In this document: positions 33,392 to 42,090 of the stretch, piece by piece
Position numbering within the stretch: the first letter of the stretch is position 1
How the letters are laid out: each line of letters starts with the position of its first letter
Source of the DNA: Trebonia sp963836195
Lineage (GTDB): Bacteria > Actinomycetota > Actinomycetes > Streptosporangiales > Streptosporangiaceae
DNA: 64,000 nucleotides
Assembly: GCA_963836195.1 (NCBI GenBank)
Contig: CAWIIX010000030.1
Span: forward strand, 1-64,000
Reading direction: 5' to 3'
Made by a program: the position numbers and the translations under genes
Notes under the pieces: generated by a model
The model's database searches: none
What the model saw: the letters and a program-made list of their open reading frames with translations, nothing else
What the model was told of the DNA's origin: nothing

Positions 33392-35731
33392 TCAGGCCGC
33401 TGGCCGGCCGGTGTCGGCGGTGTCGCCGAGCGACAGGTAGGTCTCGTCTTCCTGTGCCGTGTGCAGCCGCAAGATGGCGTGCAGGCCGTACAGGAGGCCG
33501 CGCAGTTCCGCGACGTCGGTGTCGTCAGGCTCACGGTCGCCGATGTCGTCAGCAAGCCGCCCGAGCCGCGCTATCTGGACGGCGATCTCGGCGTGCGCCC
33601 TGCTCATCGGAGCGGTGGGGTCCACGCCGCCGAGCACCCGGTTCAGCGCCGGGTACAGGTCAGACTCCTCCGCGTGCTCGTGCGGCCATACCTCGCTGGT
33701 GAGCAGTTCGCACGCGCGGCGGACCCTGGCCATCGCGCCGGGCGCGGTCAGGGTCTCCGCGGCCGTCCGCAGCTGGTCAATGTCCGCCCGGATCGCCTGG
33801 TGCTCGGCGCGGAACCGCCGGGTGAGGTCGGTATCGGCGGCCGTCAGCCGGACCTCGGGCGCGGCCGGCACGAGGGCACGGAGCGCATTCAGTATCACCG
33901 CGACGTCGATGGCCTCCTGCAGCAGCGCGCCCCACACCGCGGGCAGCAGCCCGGCGGCGGCGGCGCCCATAGCGGCCAGTGACAGGCCCATGCCGGCCAG
34001 CACGCTCTGCATGGCGATCCGCCGGGTACGCCGGGCCAGTACGGCCACCTCGCCGAGGCGGCCGATCTGGTCGACGGTGAGGACCGCGTCCGCCGCTTCT
34101 GACGACGCGGTGGAGCCCCTGGCTCCCATGGCGATCCCCACGTCGGCCAGGGCCAGCGCGGGGGCGTCGTTGATCCCGTCGCCGGTCATGATCACGGGTG
34201 CCAGGCGCTGCTCGCGGCGCACCACGTCCAGCTTGTCACTCGGGGTCAGTTCCGCGAGTACCTCGTCGACGCCGGTGAGCGCGCCGACGGCGTCGGCCGC
34301 TTCGGCGCGGTCGCCGGTCGCCAGCACGATCCTGCTGATTCCGCCCTGGCGCACCGCCCGGATGGTCTGCCGGGCATCGGGGCGGATCCGGTCCTCAAGC
34401 AGCAGCACGCCCGCCGGCTGGCCGTCGACGGCGGCGAACACCGTCAGCGCGCCGTCCAGCCGGGCCCGGCGGCGCGCGGCCCGGACCCACGGCTCGGTTT
34501 CCGCGGCGCCCGTCCACCCGGCGCGCCCCAGCCTGACCGCCCGGCCGCCGACGGTGCCCGTGATGCCCTGCCCCGCTACCTCGGTCACGGCGGCCGGCTG
34601 GCTCATCGGGCTGCCGCGCCCGGCCGCTGCCCGGACGACCGCGGCCGCCAGCACGTGCCCGGACACCTGGTCCAGCGACGCGGCAAGGCTCAGGATCTCC
34701 TCATTGTCCAGGCCGCCGTTTCCGGCCGGGATGATCGCTGTCACCTCAGGCTGCCCGACGGTGAGCGTCCCGGTCTTGTCCAGCACCAGGGTGGTGCAGC
34801 TGGCGAGCCGTTCGAGCACGCCCCCGCTTTTTACCACCACGCCGCGCCGGGCGGCCGCCGACAGCCCGGAGACCAGGGCGACCGGCGCGGCCAGGATGAG
34901 CGGGCACGGCGTCGCGACCACAAGAACCGCGACGGCCCGGGCCGCCCCGCCGAGCGCCCACGCGAACCCGGCTACGGCGAGGGTCAGGGGCAGGAACCAC
35001 ATGGCGTACCGGTCCGCGAGCCTGACGAACGGCGCCTGCGAGTTCTCCGCCTCGCTGACCAGCCGCACGATGCCCGCGTAGGTGCTTTCCGCGGCGGTGC
35101 CGCTGGACCGCAGGCTGAACGGGCCGCCAGCGTTCACTACCCCGCTCGCTACCGGGTCGCCCTGGACGCGTTCGGCCGGCCGGACCTCGCCGGTCAGGGC
35201 GGACTCGTCAAGGACGGCGACGCCCGCGGCCACTGTGCCGTCGACGGGAACCACGTCACCGGGCGCTACGAGCACCATGTCACCGGCGGTGATCTCCGCA
35301 AGCGGCACGACTTCCACCCGGTCGCCGCGAGACCGGCGCGCGGTCCGGGGCGCCCGGTCCAGCAGCGTGCTCAGGTCATGCCGGGCGCGCCGCGCCGCCC
35401 ACGCCTCCAGGGTCCGGCCGCTGGTCAGCATGACGCTGATCACCGCGGCAGCCAGCAGCTCGCGGACGGCTATGGCACCCGCCAGCGCGAGCAGCGCGAT
35501 CACGTCCACGCCGAGGCGGCCGCGGCGAATGCTGTCGGCGGCGGACCACAATGCGTAGCCCAGGCCGCACGCCGCGGCGGCGAGCCAGGCCGCGTCCGCG
35601 ACCCCGCCCGCACCGGCCAGCCAGGCCACGCCCCCCGCAGCCAGGCCAGCGGTCGTCACGCTCAGCAGCAGCACCGCCGAACGCCGGCTCAGCCATGCTG
35701 CCCCCGTCCGGAATACACCGCTCCTCATCAT
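33392..35731 (-). CDS. Heavy-metal P1B-type ATPase fused to a hemerythrin (HHE) domain
   Basis: I start at ATG 35731 (MMRSGVFRTGAAWLSRRS), giving 779 residues. Landmarks are actuator SALTGEVRPAE, the metal-passage motif TPCPLIL, DKTGTLTVGQ, and the hinge MTGDGINDAPAL. No N-terminal metal-binding domain is present. After the last helices a C-terminal HHE domain (about 635-775) follows, with FRAEHQAIRADI, VWPHEHAEESDLYP, MSRAHAEI and GLHAILRLHTAQEDETYL supplying His and Glu ligands for a di-iron site. The fusion suggests that pumping responds to iron, oxygen or nitric oxide. Divergent from the electron-transfer operon. Confidence 0.88.
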   Translation of the reverse strand: MMRSGVFRTGAAWLSRRSAVLLLSVTTAGLAAGGVAWLAGAGGVADAAWLAAAACGLGYALWSAADSIRRGRLGVDVIALLALAGAIAVRELLAAAVISVMLTSGRTLEAWAARRARHDLSTLLDRAPRTARRSRGDRVEVVPLAEITAGDMVLVAPGDVVPVDGTVAAGVAVLDESALTGEVRPAERVQGDPVASGVVNAGGPFSLRSSGTAAESTYAGIVRLVSEAENSQAPFVRLADRYAMWFLPLTLAVAGFAWALGGAARAVAVLVVATPCPLILAAPVALVSGLSAAARRGVVVKSGGVLERLASCTTLVLDKTGTLTVGQPEVTAIIPAGNGGLDNEEILSLAASLDQVSGHVLAAAVVRAAAGRGSPMSQPAAVTEVAGQGITGTVGGRAVRLGRAGWTGAAETEPWVRAARRRARLDGALTVFAAVDGQPAGVLLLEDRIRPDARQTIRAVRQGGISRIVLATGDRAEAADAVGALTGVDEVLAELTPSDKLDVVRREQRLAPVIMTGDGINDAPALALADVGIAMGARGSTASSEAADAVLTVDQIGRLGEVAVLARRTRRIAMQSVLAGMGLSLAAMGAAAAGLLPAVWGALLQEAIDVAVILNALRALVPAAPEVRLTAADTDLTRRFRAEHQAIRADIDQLRTAAETLTAPGAMARVRRACELLTSEVWPHEHAEESDLYPALNRVLGGVDPTAPMSRAHAEIAVQIARLGRLADDIGDREPDDTDVAELRGLLYGLHAILRLHTAQEDETYLSLGDTADTGRPAA

Positions 35732-35993
35732 GCCCTCAGCATGCGCGCCTCTGGCCGGGAACCACCCGGGCGAAAGGTGCCCGTCCGGGAGGACTTTCGT
35801 CACTCCTTGCATGCGTGTCTTCCCGCGTCCGATCTAGCCGCAAGGCGGGCCGGGAAGGCCGGACCGTTTCAGAGCGGCTGGGATCATCTCCGTAGATGTG
35901 AGGACTCACATCGTTCTCTCACGGAGGGTTCATGACCGTCCGCGCATGATGGGTTTACCGGGTAAGGACCGGCGAAACCGAAAGGAAACCCAC

Positions 35994-36434
35994 ATGAACG
36001 CGGAACGCGATCCCCGCAGAGGCCAGGTGCGGCTTCCGGCATTCGCCGAGTCAGGCGCTGCCGAATGGCAGGCTCCGGAAGCCGTCGGCCCTGCCCTGCC
36101 CGGCCGGTCGGGGAGGGCCCGCAGAGCGGGGCTCCGCCAGGTCCGGAGGATGTCGAACTGGACGGCTGCCGCGCTTATCGTCGGTACCGGGGCGACTACG
36201 GTGGCCCTGGCTCACCACGCGATCTCTGTCGGGGCTCCCGCGGCCGCTGCGTCGTCCAGCTCCTCCGGGGTCGTCACCACGGCGGGAACGCAGGGGGCAA
36301 CCGGGCCGCAGGTCTCTCATTCGGTGGCAACGACCAGCGCGTCCGGCGTGACGACGACCACCACCTCCCAGGTCGTGAACGGCAAGACCGTGGTCAGTCA
36401 GGTGCGGCATGCTCCCGCCTACCATGACAACTGA
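35994..36434 (+). CDS. Small single-pass exported or anchored protein of the ApbE operon
   Basis: The ATG at 35994 has AAAGGAAA upstream and yields 146 residues: a cytosolic basic region, one membrane segment (WTAAALIVGTGATTVALAHH, about 55-75) and a Ser/Thr/Val-rich outside part. It ends VVSQVRHAPAYHDN. I recognise no domain; the FMN-attachment motif of ApbE substrates (D-G/S-A-T context) is not convincing, although QGATG is nearby. It overlaps the ApbE gene by 11 nt and so probably works with it. Confidence 0.65.
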   Translation: MNAERDPRRGQVRLPAFAESGAAEWQAPEAVGPALPGRSGRARRAGLRQVRRMSNWTAAALIVGTGATTVALAHHAISVGAPAAAASSSSSGVVTTAGTQGATGPQVSHSVATTSASGVTTTTTSQVVNGKTVVSQVRHAPAYHDN

Positions 36435-37482
36435 CGTGATGACCGCGGTTCCCGCGCCCGGCGCGGCTAGCTCGTGGCGGCGGATCAGCACCGGCGACGA
36501 CACCGTCGCCGTCGCCGAGCGTGCCGCGCTTGGCACTACGGCCCGGGTCGCGGTGTGGCCGCCGGAGAGCCTCGGCGCGGCGCTCGGGGCGGTGGACAGC
36601 GTCCTGAGCGCGCTTGACCGTCAGGCGAGCCGGTTCCGGGAGGACTCGGAGATCGCCTGGATCCACCGCAGCGGGGGTGGCCGGTTCATGCTCAGCAACG
36701 GATTCGCCGAGGCGGTCAGCGTCGCGCTTGAAGCGGCGCGGTGGACCGGCGGGCTGGTAGATCCCACCGTTGGCGACGCCCTCATCTCGCTGGGCTATGA
36801 CCGGGACTTCGCCGCGATCGATCCCGAGCGGGGCGGGCCGGCCGGCGCGCCCGTCCCGGCCCCCGGGTGGCAGACGGTCCGGCTTGATGGCCCCATACTC
36901 AGCCTGCCGGCCGACGTGCGGCTCGATCTGGGCGCAACCGCCAAGGGCCTGGGATCCGATCGCGCCGTCAGGGCGGTCATGAACGCAGCCGGCCAGGCTG
37001 GCGGGGTGCTTGTCAGCCTCGGCGGCGACATCGCCATTGCCGGGCAGCCGCCACGTGACGGCTGGCCGATCCTGGTGGCCGACAGGCCTGAGGATCCAGC
37101 CTCATCCCTGACGCAGAACGTGCGGCTGGCTGGCGGCGCGGTCGCGACCTCGTCCATCACCTGCCGCCAGTGGCGGCGGGCAGGACAGGTGCTGCATCAC
37201 ATTGTGGATCCCCGGACCGGGCTTCCCTCTGATGGGCCATGGCAGACGGTCAGCGTGGCCGCTGCCACGTGCGCCGACGCCAACGCCGCCGCCACGGCCG
37301 CTGTCGTCGCCGGCGAGCGAGCGCAGGAGTGGCTGGCCCTGGCCAGCCAGCCGGCCAGGCTCGTCGCCCGCGACGGGCAGGTGCGCTACGTCGGCGGCTG
37401 GCCGGACGCCGAGGGCGGCCGCATCAATGTCTCGCCGGCGAGCCACGTATATCGCGGATCAAGACCGGGAGTAATGCGATGA
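36424..37482 (+). CDS. apbE: FAD:protein FMN transferase (ApbE family)
   Basis: The 352-residue protein has the ApbE pattern: SEIAWIHRSGGGRFMLS, GGLVDPTVGDALISLGYD, LDLGATAKGLGSDRAV, VSLGGDIAIAG and HHIVDPRTGLPSDG. ApbE attaches FMN covalently to a Ser or Thr of partner flavoproteins on the outer side of the membrane. There is no clear signal peptide, as in several actinobacterial forms. It overlaps the small exported protein upstream and the ferric-reductase-like gene downstream (ATGA). The flavinylated partner is not evident in the window. Confidence 0.9.
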   Translation: MTTDVMTAVPAPGAASSWRRISTGDDTVAVAERAALGTTARVAVWPPESLGAALGAVDSVLSALDRQASRFREDSEIAWIHRSGGGRFMLSNGFAEAVSVALEAARWTGGLVDPTVGDALISLGYDRDFAAIDPERGGPAGAPVPAPGWQTVRLDGPILSLPADVRLDLGATAKGLGSDRAVRAVMNAAGQAGGVLVSLGGDIAIAGQPPRDGWPILVADRPEDPASSLTQNVRLAGGAVATSSITCRQWRRAGQVLHHIVDPRTGLPSDGPWQTVSVAAATCADANAAATAAVVAGERAQEWLALASQPARLVARDGQVRYVGGWPDAEGGRINVSPASHVYRGSRPGVMR

Positions 37483-38105
37483 ACGTGGCCGCCGCCGCGG
37501 GGTCGCAGGGCCTGTGGTTCGTATCGCGCGCCAGCGGGCTGATGCTGCTGGTCCTGTTCAGCGTCGTGGTAGTGCTTGGCGTGGCAGCGCGCACGGGCGC
37601 GGCGCCGAGGCACTGGCCGCGTTTCGTCTTCGTCGAGCTGCACAGGACGCTCGCCCTGTTCCTGATCGCGTTCCTCGCCCTGCATGTCCTGACCGCGATC
37701 CTTGATCCGTTCGTCTCGATCGGCTGGGCCGCCACGGTGCTGCCCTTCATGTCCGGTTACCGCACGCTGGCGATCGGGCTTGGCACCCTGGCCGTCGACC
37801 TGGGCGGTGCGGTGCTGCTCACCAGCGTGGCCCGCAGGCACCTGGGGTTCCGGGCCTGGCGGGCGGTGCACTGGCTGGCCTACCTATCGTGGCCGGCGGC
37901 GTTCGCGCATTCCCTGACCGCGGGCAACGACCTGGGGATCTGGTGGGTCGTGGTGATCGAGTGGGGCTGCGCGGCCGCGGTGGCCACCGCCGTGCTGGCG
38001 CGCCTTATGACCAGCATCAGGCACGACACCAGCAGTGGTACGCCGGCCGGCCAGCCTTCAGCTGCCTTCGAGCGGGTCACCGACCGGGCGGGGACGCACC
38101 GGTGA
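37479..38105 (+). CDS. Ferric reductase-like transmembrane protein
   Basis: The 208-residue protein begins MNVAAAAGSQGLWFVSRASG and has about five or six helices with paired histidines placed for heme b: FVELHRTLALFLIAFLALHV and WRAVHWLAYLSWPAAFAHSL. This is the FRD/YedZ-like heme-membrane domain. It should pass electrons across the membrane between a cytosolic donor (the NuoF-like flavoprotein and ferredoxin encoded next) and an outer flavoprotein. Both flanking genes overlap it (ATGA and TGATG). Confidence 0.87.
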   Translation: MNVAAAAGSQGLWFVSRASGLMLLVLFSVVVVLGVAARTGAAPRHWPRFVFVELHRTLALFLIAFLALHVLTAILDPFVSIGWAATVLPFMSGYRTLAIGLGTLAVDLGGAVLLTSVARRHLGFRAWRAVHWLAYLSWPAAFAHSLTAGNDLGIWWVVVIEWGCAAAVATAVLARLMTSIRHDTSSGTPAGQPSAAFERVTDRAGTHR

Positions 38106-39398
38106 TGCGCAGCACCGACAGCCGCCAGCGGCACGCCGGGCAGGCAGCCGATCAGCTGCCACGCTTGCTGCCAGCGGATGGCGGGACCGGACCCGCCGGC
38201 CAGGCGGAGCACCTTGCCCGGTACGGCCCGCTCCGGTCGGCCGGCCTGAGCCGGCAGCGCCGGGAGGCCCTGATCGACGAGGTGGACCGCTCGGGGCTCA
38301 CCGGCCGGGGCGGCGCGGGATTCCCCGCCGCGAGGAAGCTGGCGGCGGTAGCGGCGGGGCACGCCCCGATCGTCGTGGCGAACGGCACCGAGGGCGAGCC
38401 CGCGAGCTGCAAGGATAAGGTCCTGCTCGCCCGGTCACCCCAGCTGGTTCTGGACGGGGCGGTCCTCGCGGCGGAGATAGCCGGCGCCAGCCAGGCGGTG
38501 ATCGTCGTGCATCACTCGGTCCGCGAGATCGTGGACGCCGCCGCCGCCGAGCGCACCCGGGCCGGCGCGGACCGAGTCCGGATCCGGGTCATGACGGCCG
38601 CGGACCGGTTCGTCGCCGGCGAAGCCAGCGCCGTCGTGCACTGGATCGAGGACGGCGTTCCCAGCCCCCACCAGGAAACCGCCCCGGATCTCGGAACGAG
38701 GGCTCGGCGGAAGGCCGACGCTCGTGCATAACGTGGAGACCCTCGCGCACCTCGCGCTCATCGGGCGTTACGGCGCCTCGTGGTTCCGCACGGTCGGCAC
38801 GCCCGCGGAGCCGGGGTCGATGCTTGTCACCATTCTGGGAGCGGTGAACCAGCCCTGCGTGTGCGAGATCGCGATCGGCACTTCCCTGCAGGAGACGCTC
38901 CGCCTGGCCGGCGGCGCGGCCGCGCCGCTGCAGGCACTGCTGCTCGGCGGCTACTACGGCAACTGGGTCGACGCGGCAGCAGCGCAAACCCTGCCGTTCT
39001 CATCGGAAGGCCTGGCCATTCTCGGCGCGGGCGCCGGTGCCGGCCTGATCGCGGCGCTGCCCCAGGACGCCTGCGGACTCGCCGAGACCGCCAGGGTGGT
39101 GCGCTATCTCGCGGACGAGTCCGCGCGCCAGTGCGGACCATGCCTCTTCGGCCTTGACGCAATCGCCGGCGAACTTCAGCGGCTCGCCGAAGGCCGCACG
39201 TCCGATCTCAGCATGCTGCGGCGCTGGCTCGGCCAGGTCGACGGCCGGGGCGCCTGCAGCCATCCCGACGGCGCGGCAGGGCTGGTCCGCAGCGCGCTCG
39301 ACGTCTTCAAGCCCGAACTTGGCCAGCATGCGCACGGCTGGTGCCGGGCCACAAGGACGGCGAACGTGCTGCCCGTCCCGCCGCGGAGGCAGTCATGA
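38105..39398 (+). pseudogene. NuoF-like NADH-binding flavoprotein, single frameshift
   Basis: From ATG 38105 the frame reads through the NuoF FMN/NADH core (DRSGLTGRGGAGFPAARKL, VVANGTEGEPASCKDKVLL). A frameshift near 38665-38680, in a run of C, follows. The other frame continues as RISERGLGGRPTLVHNVET and SLBB-like sequence, and ends in a cluster site (DESARQCGPCLFGLDAI, then GACSHPDGA). About 430 residues if repaired. Every other operon gene except the sensor kinase is intact, so an assembly indel is plausible. It would feed NADH electrons to the ferredoxin and ferric-reductase-like protein. Confidence 0.78.
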
Positions 39399-39622
39399 CC
39401 GCCAGCACGAGGCTCCTGGTCGATCCCATCGCCTGCGACGGCCGGGGACTGTGCGCTGAGATCCTTCCCGAGCTGATCACCCTGGACGACTGGGGCTTCC
39501 CGATCATCCGAGACGGCGACGTGCCCGGCCGCCTGACCGCAGAAGCCCGCGAGGCCGTCCGGATCTGCCCCAAGCTCGCCCTCAGGCTCGAAAGCTCGCC
39601 TAAGGCAAGCCCACGGCCCTAG
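39395..39622 (+). CDS. Three-cysteine ferredoxin
   Basis: The 75-residue protein starts at ATG 39395, overlapping the preceding stop (ATGA). Cysteines appear in DPIACDGRGLC and RICPKLAL, a pattern that fits a [3Fe-4S] ferredoxin of the short actinobacterial type. The central LDDWGFPIIRDGDVP is also typical. It is the last structural gene of the electron-transfer operon and probably carries electrons between the NuoF-like protein and an acceptor. Confidence 0.83.
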   Translation: MTASTRLLVDPIACDGRGLCAEILPELITLDDWGFPIIRDGDVPGRLTAEAREAVRICPKLALRLESSPKASPRP

Positions 39623-39650
39623 CAGCCCGAGATGCCGCCGGCCGGGCCGT

Positions 39651-39664
39651 GGGCCTAATGACCC
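39651..39664. promoter_or_regulatory. DosR-like box before the response-regulator gene
   Basis: GGGCCTAATGACCC lies 60 bp before the response-regulator start. It is an imperfect palindrome of the GGG-N8-CCC kind. The sequence around it is full of GGGCC and GGCCC strings, so chance is a real alternative. Confidence 0.3.
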
Positions 39665-39723
39665 TGCAGGCAGGGCCCAACGCCCTCATCATCTTCTCAT
39701 GATCGGCGGCCTAGCCTTGGGGC

Positions 39724-40407
39724 ATGCGGGTACTGGCAGTGGAAGACGAAACCCGGATGGCCCGGCTCCTCAAGCGCGCACTGGAGGAGGAAGGGCACGC
39801 CGTCGACCTCGCCGCCAGCGGCGCGGACGGCGCGTGGCTGGCCACCGAGAACGCCTACGGGGCGATCATCCTGGACGTCATGCTGCCGGACTTCGACGGA
39901 TTCGAGCTCTGCCGCCGGCTTCAGGGAAAAGGGCAATGGGCCCCGGTGCTCATGCTGACCGCGAGGGACAGCGTGGGGGACCGGGTGCGCGGGCTGGATG
40001 CCGGGGCGGACGACTACCTCGTCAAGCCGTTCAGCCTGCTGGAACTCGCCGCCCGGCTGCGGGCACTCGCCCGCCGAGGTGACCGGTCGCGCCCCGTCGT
40101 CCTGGCCGAAGGAGACCTGAGGCTCGACCCCGCGGCGAAACGGGCGTGGCGAGCGGAGACGGAACTGCGGCTTTCCCCGAAGGAACTCGCCCTGCTTGAG
40201 CTGTTCCTCCGGCATCCCGGCGACGTGCTTACCCGCTCGCAGATCATCGAGGCAGTGTGGGACTTCGCCTACGACGGCGGCTCCAACGTCGTCGACCAGT
40301 ACGTGAACTACCTGCGGCGCAAGGTCGACACGCCGTTCGGCCGGCACGACATCGAGACGGTCAGGGGCATCGGCTACCGCCTCCGTCACGCCGGGAAGAA
40401 CCCGTAA
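39724..40407 (+). CDS. OmpR/PhoB-family response regulator
   Basis: The 227-residue protein begins MRVLAVEDETRMARLLKRAL. The receiver domain has the acidic pair, the phospho-acceptor Asp in AIILDVMLPDFDG, Thr in MLTARDS and Lys in DDYLVKPFS. The winged-helix output follows (LSPKELALLELFLRHPGDVL, YVNYLRRKVD, ETVRGIGYRL). It pairs with the kinase one base downstream, as in MprA/MprB-type systems. It probably controls the redox operon upstream or its own region. Confidence 0.92.
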   Translation: MRVLAVEDETRMARLLKRALEEEGHAVDLAASGADGAWLATENAYGAIILDVMLPDFDGFELCRRLQGKGQWAPVLMLTARDSVGDRVRGLDAGADDYLVKPFSLLELAARLRALARRGDRSRPVVLAEGDLRLDPAAKRAWRAETELRLSPKELALLELFLRHPGDVLTRSQIIEAVWDFAYDGGSNVVDQYVNYLRRKVDTPFGRHDIETVRGIGYRLRHAGKNP

Positions 40408-40408
40408 C

Positions 40409-41774
40409 ATGCCCATCCGGCTGCGCCTGGCCCTGGCATTCGCGGCCGCGGCCGCGCTCTTGTTCGCCATCGGCGGGTGGCTGTTCAGCACCGCCCTGTC
40501 AGCCGCCCAGCTTGGCGCCATCGACTCCCAGCTCACCGCCCAGCTCGCCCAGGCCGCACGGTACCTGCCCGGGAACGGCACCGGGCCGCAGCCCGGCCAC
40601 GGCCGCGAACCCGGTGCCAGGCGAATACCTCATACAGGTAGTCGATTCCGCCGGCCGGGTCCGCGGCGCCAGTCCCGACGCCGGCACCGCGCCGCTGCTG
40701 ACCGCGGCCGAGCTGGGCCAGGCCAGGCAGGCCCAGGTGTCGGCGACCCGGACTATCGACGAGGAAGACACCAGGGTCACCGCCGCCCCGCTGGCAGGCC
40801 ATCCCGGCCTGGTCGCGGTCGCCGCCGTCTCGCTGGAAACCTACGACGCCACGCAGAGTCAGGTACTGCGGGAACTGGCCATCGGCGGCGGTATCTTCGT
40901 CGCCATCGCCGGCCTGGGGGCCTACTGGCTGGCCCGCGCCGCGCTGTCACCGGTCGAGCGGCTGCGCCGGCAGGTCGCGGCGATCTCCGAGCGCGGTGAC
41001 GCCGCCGGCGTCGAGGTCCCCCGTACGAGGGACGAGGTCGCCGCCCTCGCCGGGACCATGAACGACCTGCTCAGCCGGCTCCGGCGCACGATCGAGCGCG
41101 AGCGTGCCTTCGTCGACGACGCCAGCCACGAGCTGCGATCCCCGCTCGCCGTGCTGCGCGGGGAACTCGAGCTGGCCGGGCGGCCGGGCCGCAGCCTCGA
41201 GGAACTCGCCGCCGCGGTGCGCGGCTCCGCGGAAGAAGCGGAAAGGCTCGCCCGGATCACCGACGACCTGCTGGTGCTCGCCCGCGGTGACGCCGGGCAG
41301 CTCGACCTGCGGCTCAGGGAGACCGATCTGCGGCAGCTCCTCTCGCGCAGCGCCGACCACGCCGCGGCCCGCCTGGCGGCGGCGCAGGTGACCTGCCGGA
41401 TCGACGTGCCGGCCGGAACCCGGGCCTGCGTCGACCCGGACCGGATCCGCCAGGCCGTCGACAACCTGCTCGGCAACGCGCTGCGCTTCGCCCCCGCCGG
41501 ATCGGTCATCGTGATCGCCGCCAGGGAAGACGGCCCCGACCTCTCCATCGAGGTCCGTGACGCCGGCCCCGGATTCCCGGCGGATTTCCTGCCGCACGCG
41601 TTCGAGCGCTTCCGGCGCCCGGACGCCGGCCGCTCCCGCGACGGCGGAGGAGCCGGCCTCGGACTGGCCATCGTCGCGGCGATCGCCATCGCCCACGGCG
41701 GAACAGCAACCGCGCGCAACGGCCCGGGCGGCGGCGCCGTGGTCAGCCTGCGGCTGCCAGGCGCCGCCCGCTGA
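40409..41774 (+). pseudogene. HAMP sensor histidine kinase, single frameshift
   Basis: From ATG 40409 (MPIRLRLALAFAAAAALLFA) the first frame encodes the first membrane helix and a short outside region. Near 40590-40610 the frame changes, and GEYLIQVVDSAGRVRGASPD continues to a second helix, HAMP, the DHp motif FVDDASHELRSPLAVLRGEL and the ATPase boxes (NLLGNALRFAP, DAGPGF, GAGLGLAIV). If repaired it is about 455 residues and complete. One missing or extra base may be an assembly error. A deleted near-identical copy lies at 16595-17092. Confidence 0.82.
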
Positions 41775-41820
41775 CTCCCTCATGGCCTGGTGCGGGCAGC
41801 AGCCGCATAGGGCATGCGCC

Positions 41821-41912
41821 GGGACCGTCGGCCCGTCGACGGGGACGACGTCTCTGGTCGTGCGCCGCTGCCCGGCGGGACCTACGGCCCTCCTCCTGGA
41901 GGAACCACGGCC
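41821..41912 (+). promoter_or_regulatory. Cluster of DosR-like boxes upstream of the SRPBCC gene
   Basis: Three similar strings occur: GGGACCGTCGGCCC (41821-41834), GGGACCTACGGCCC (41877-41890) and GGAACCACGGCCCT (about 41899-41912). All three point the same way, about 180-270 bp before the ATG at 42091. Repetition of the same GGGACC-N3-GGCCC form makes a regulatory role more believable than for the single boxes. Confidence 0.5.
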
Positions 41913-42090
41913 CTGCCGGCCCGGCACCGCCAGCGCGAGCATTGAGGCATGAACGCGATGCTCTGGCATCCGGGACGGCAGGGCACGGCCGACGCTGTGA
42001 GTGATGGCCCGGCGCGGACGGCGGTTCCGCCCGGCCGCGCCTGCTGCTGCGCCGCGAGCACTATCGCCGCGCAGCTCATAGGAGGCTGAC

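Noticed and set aside
35994..36434. FMN-binding-domain partner of ApbE
   Set aside because: QGATG loosely resembles the flavinylation motif, but the surrounding FMN_bind fold is not visible.
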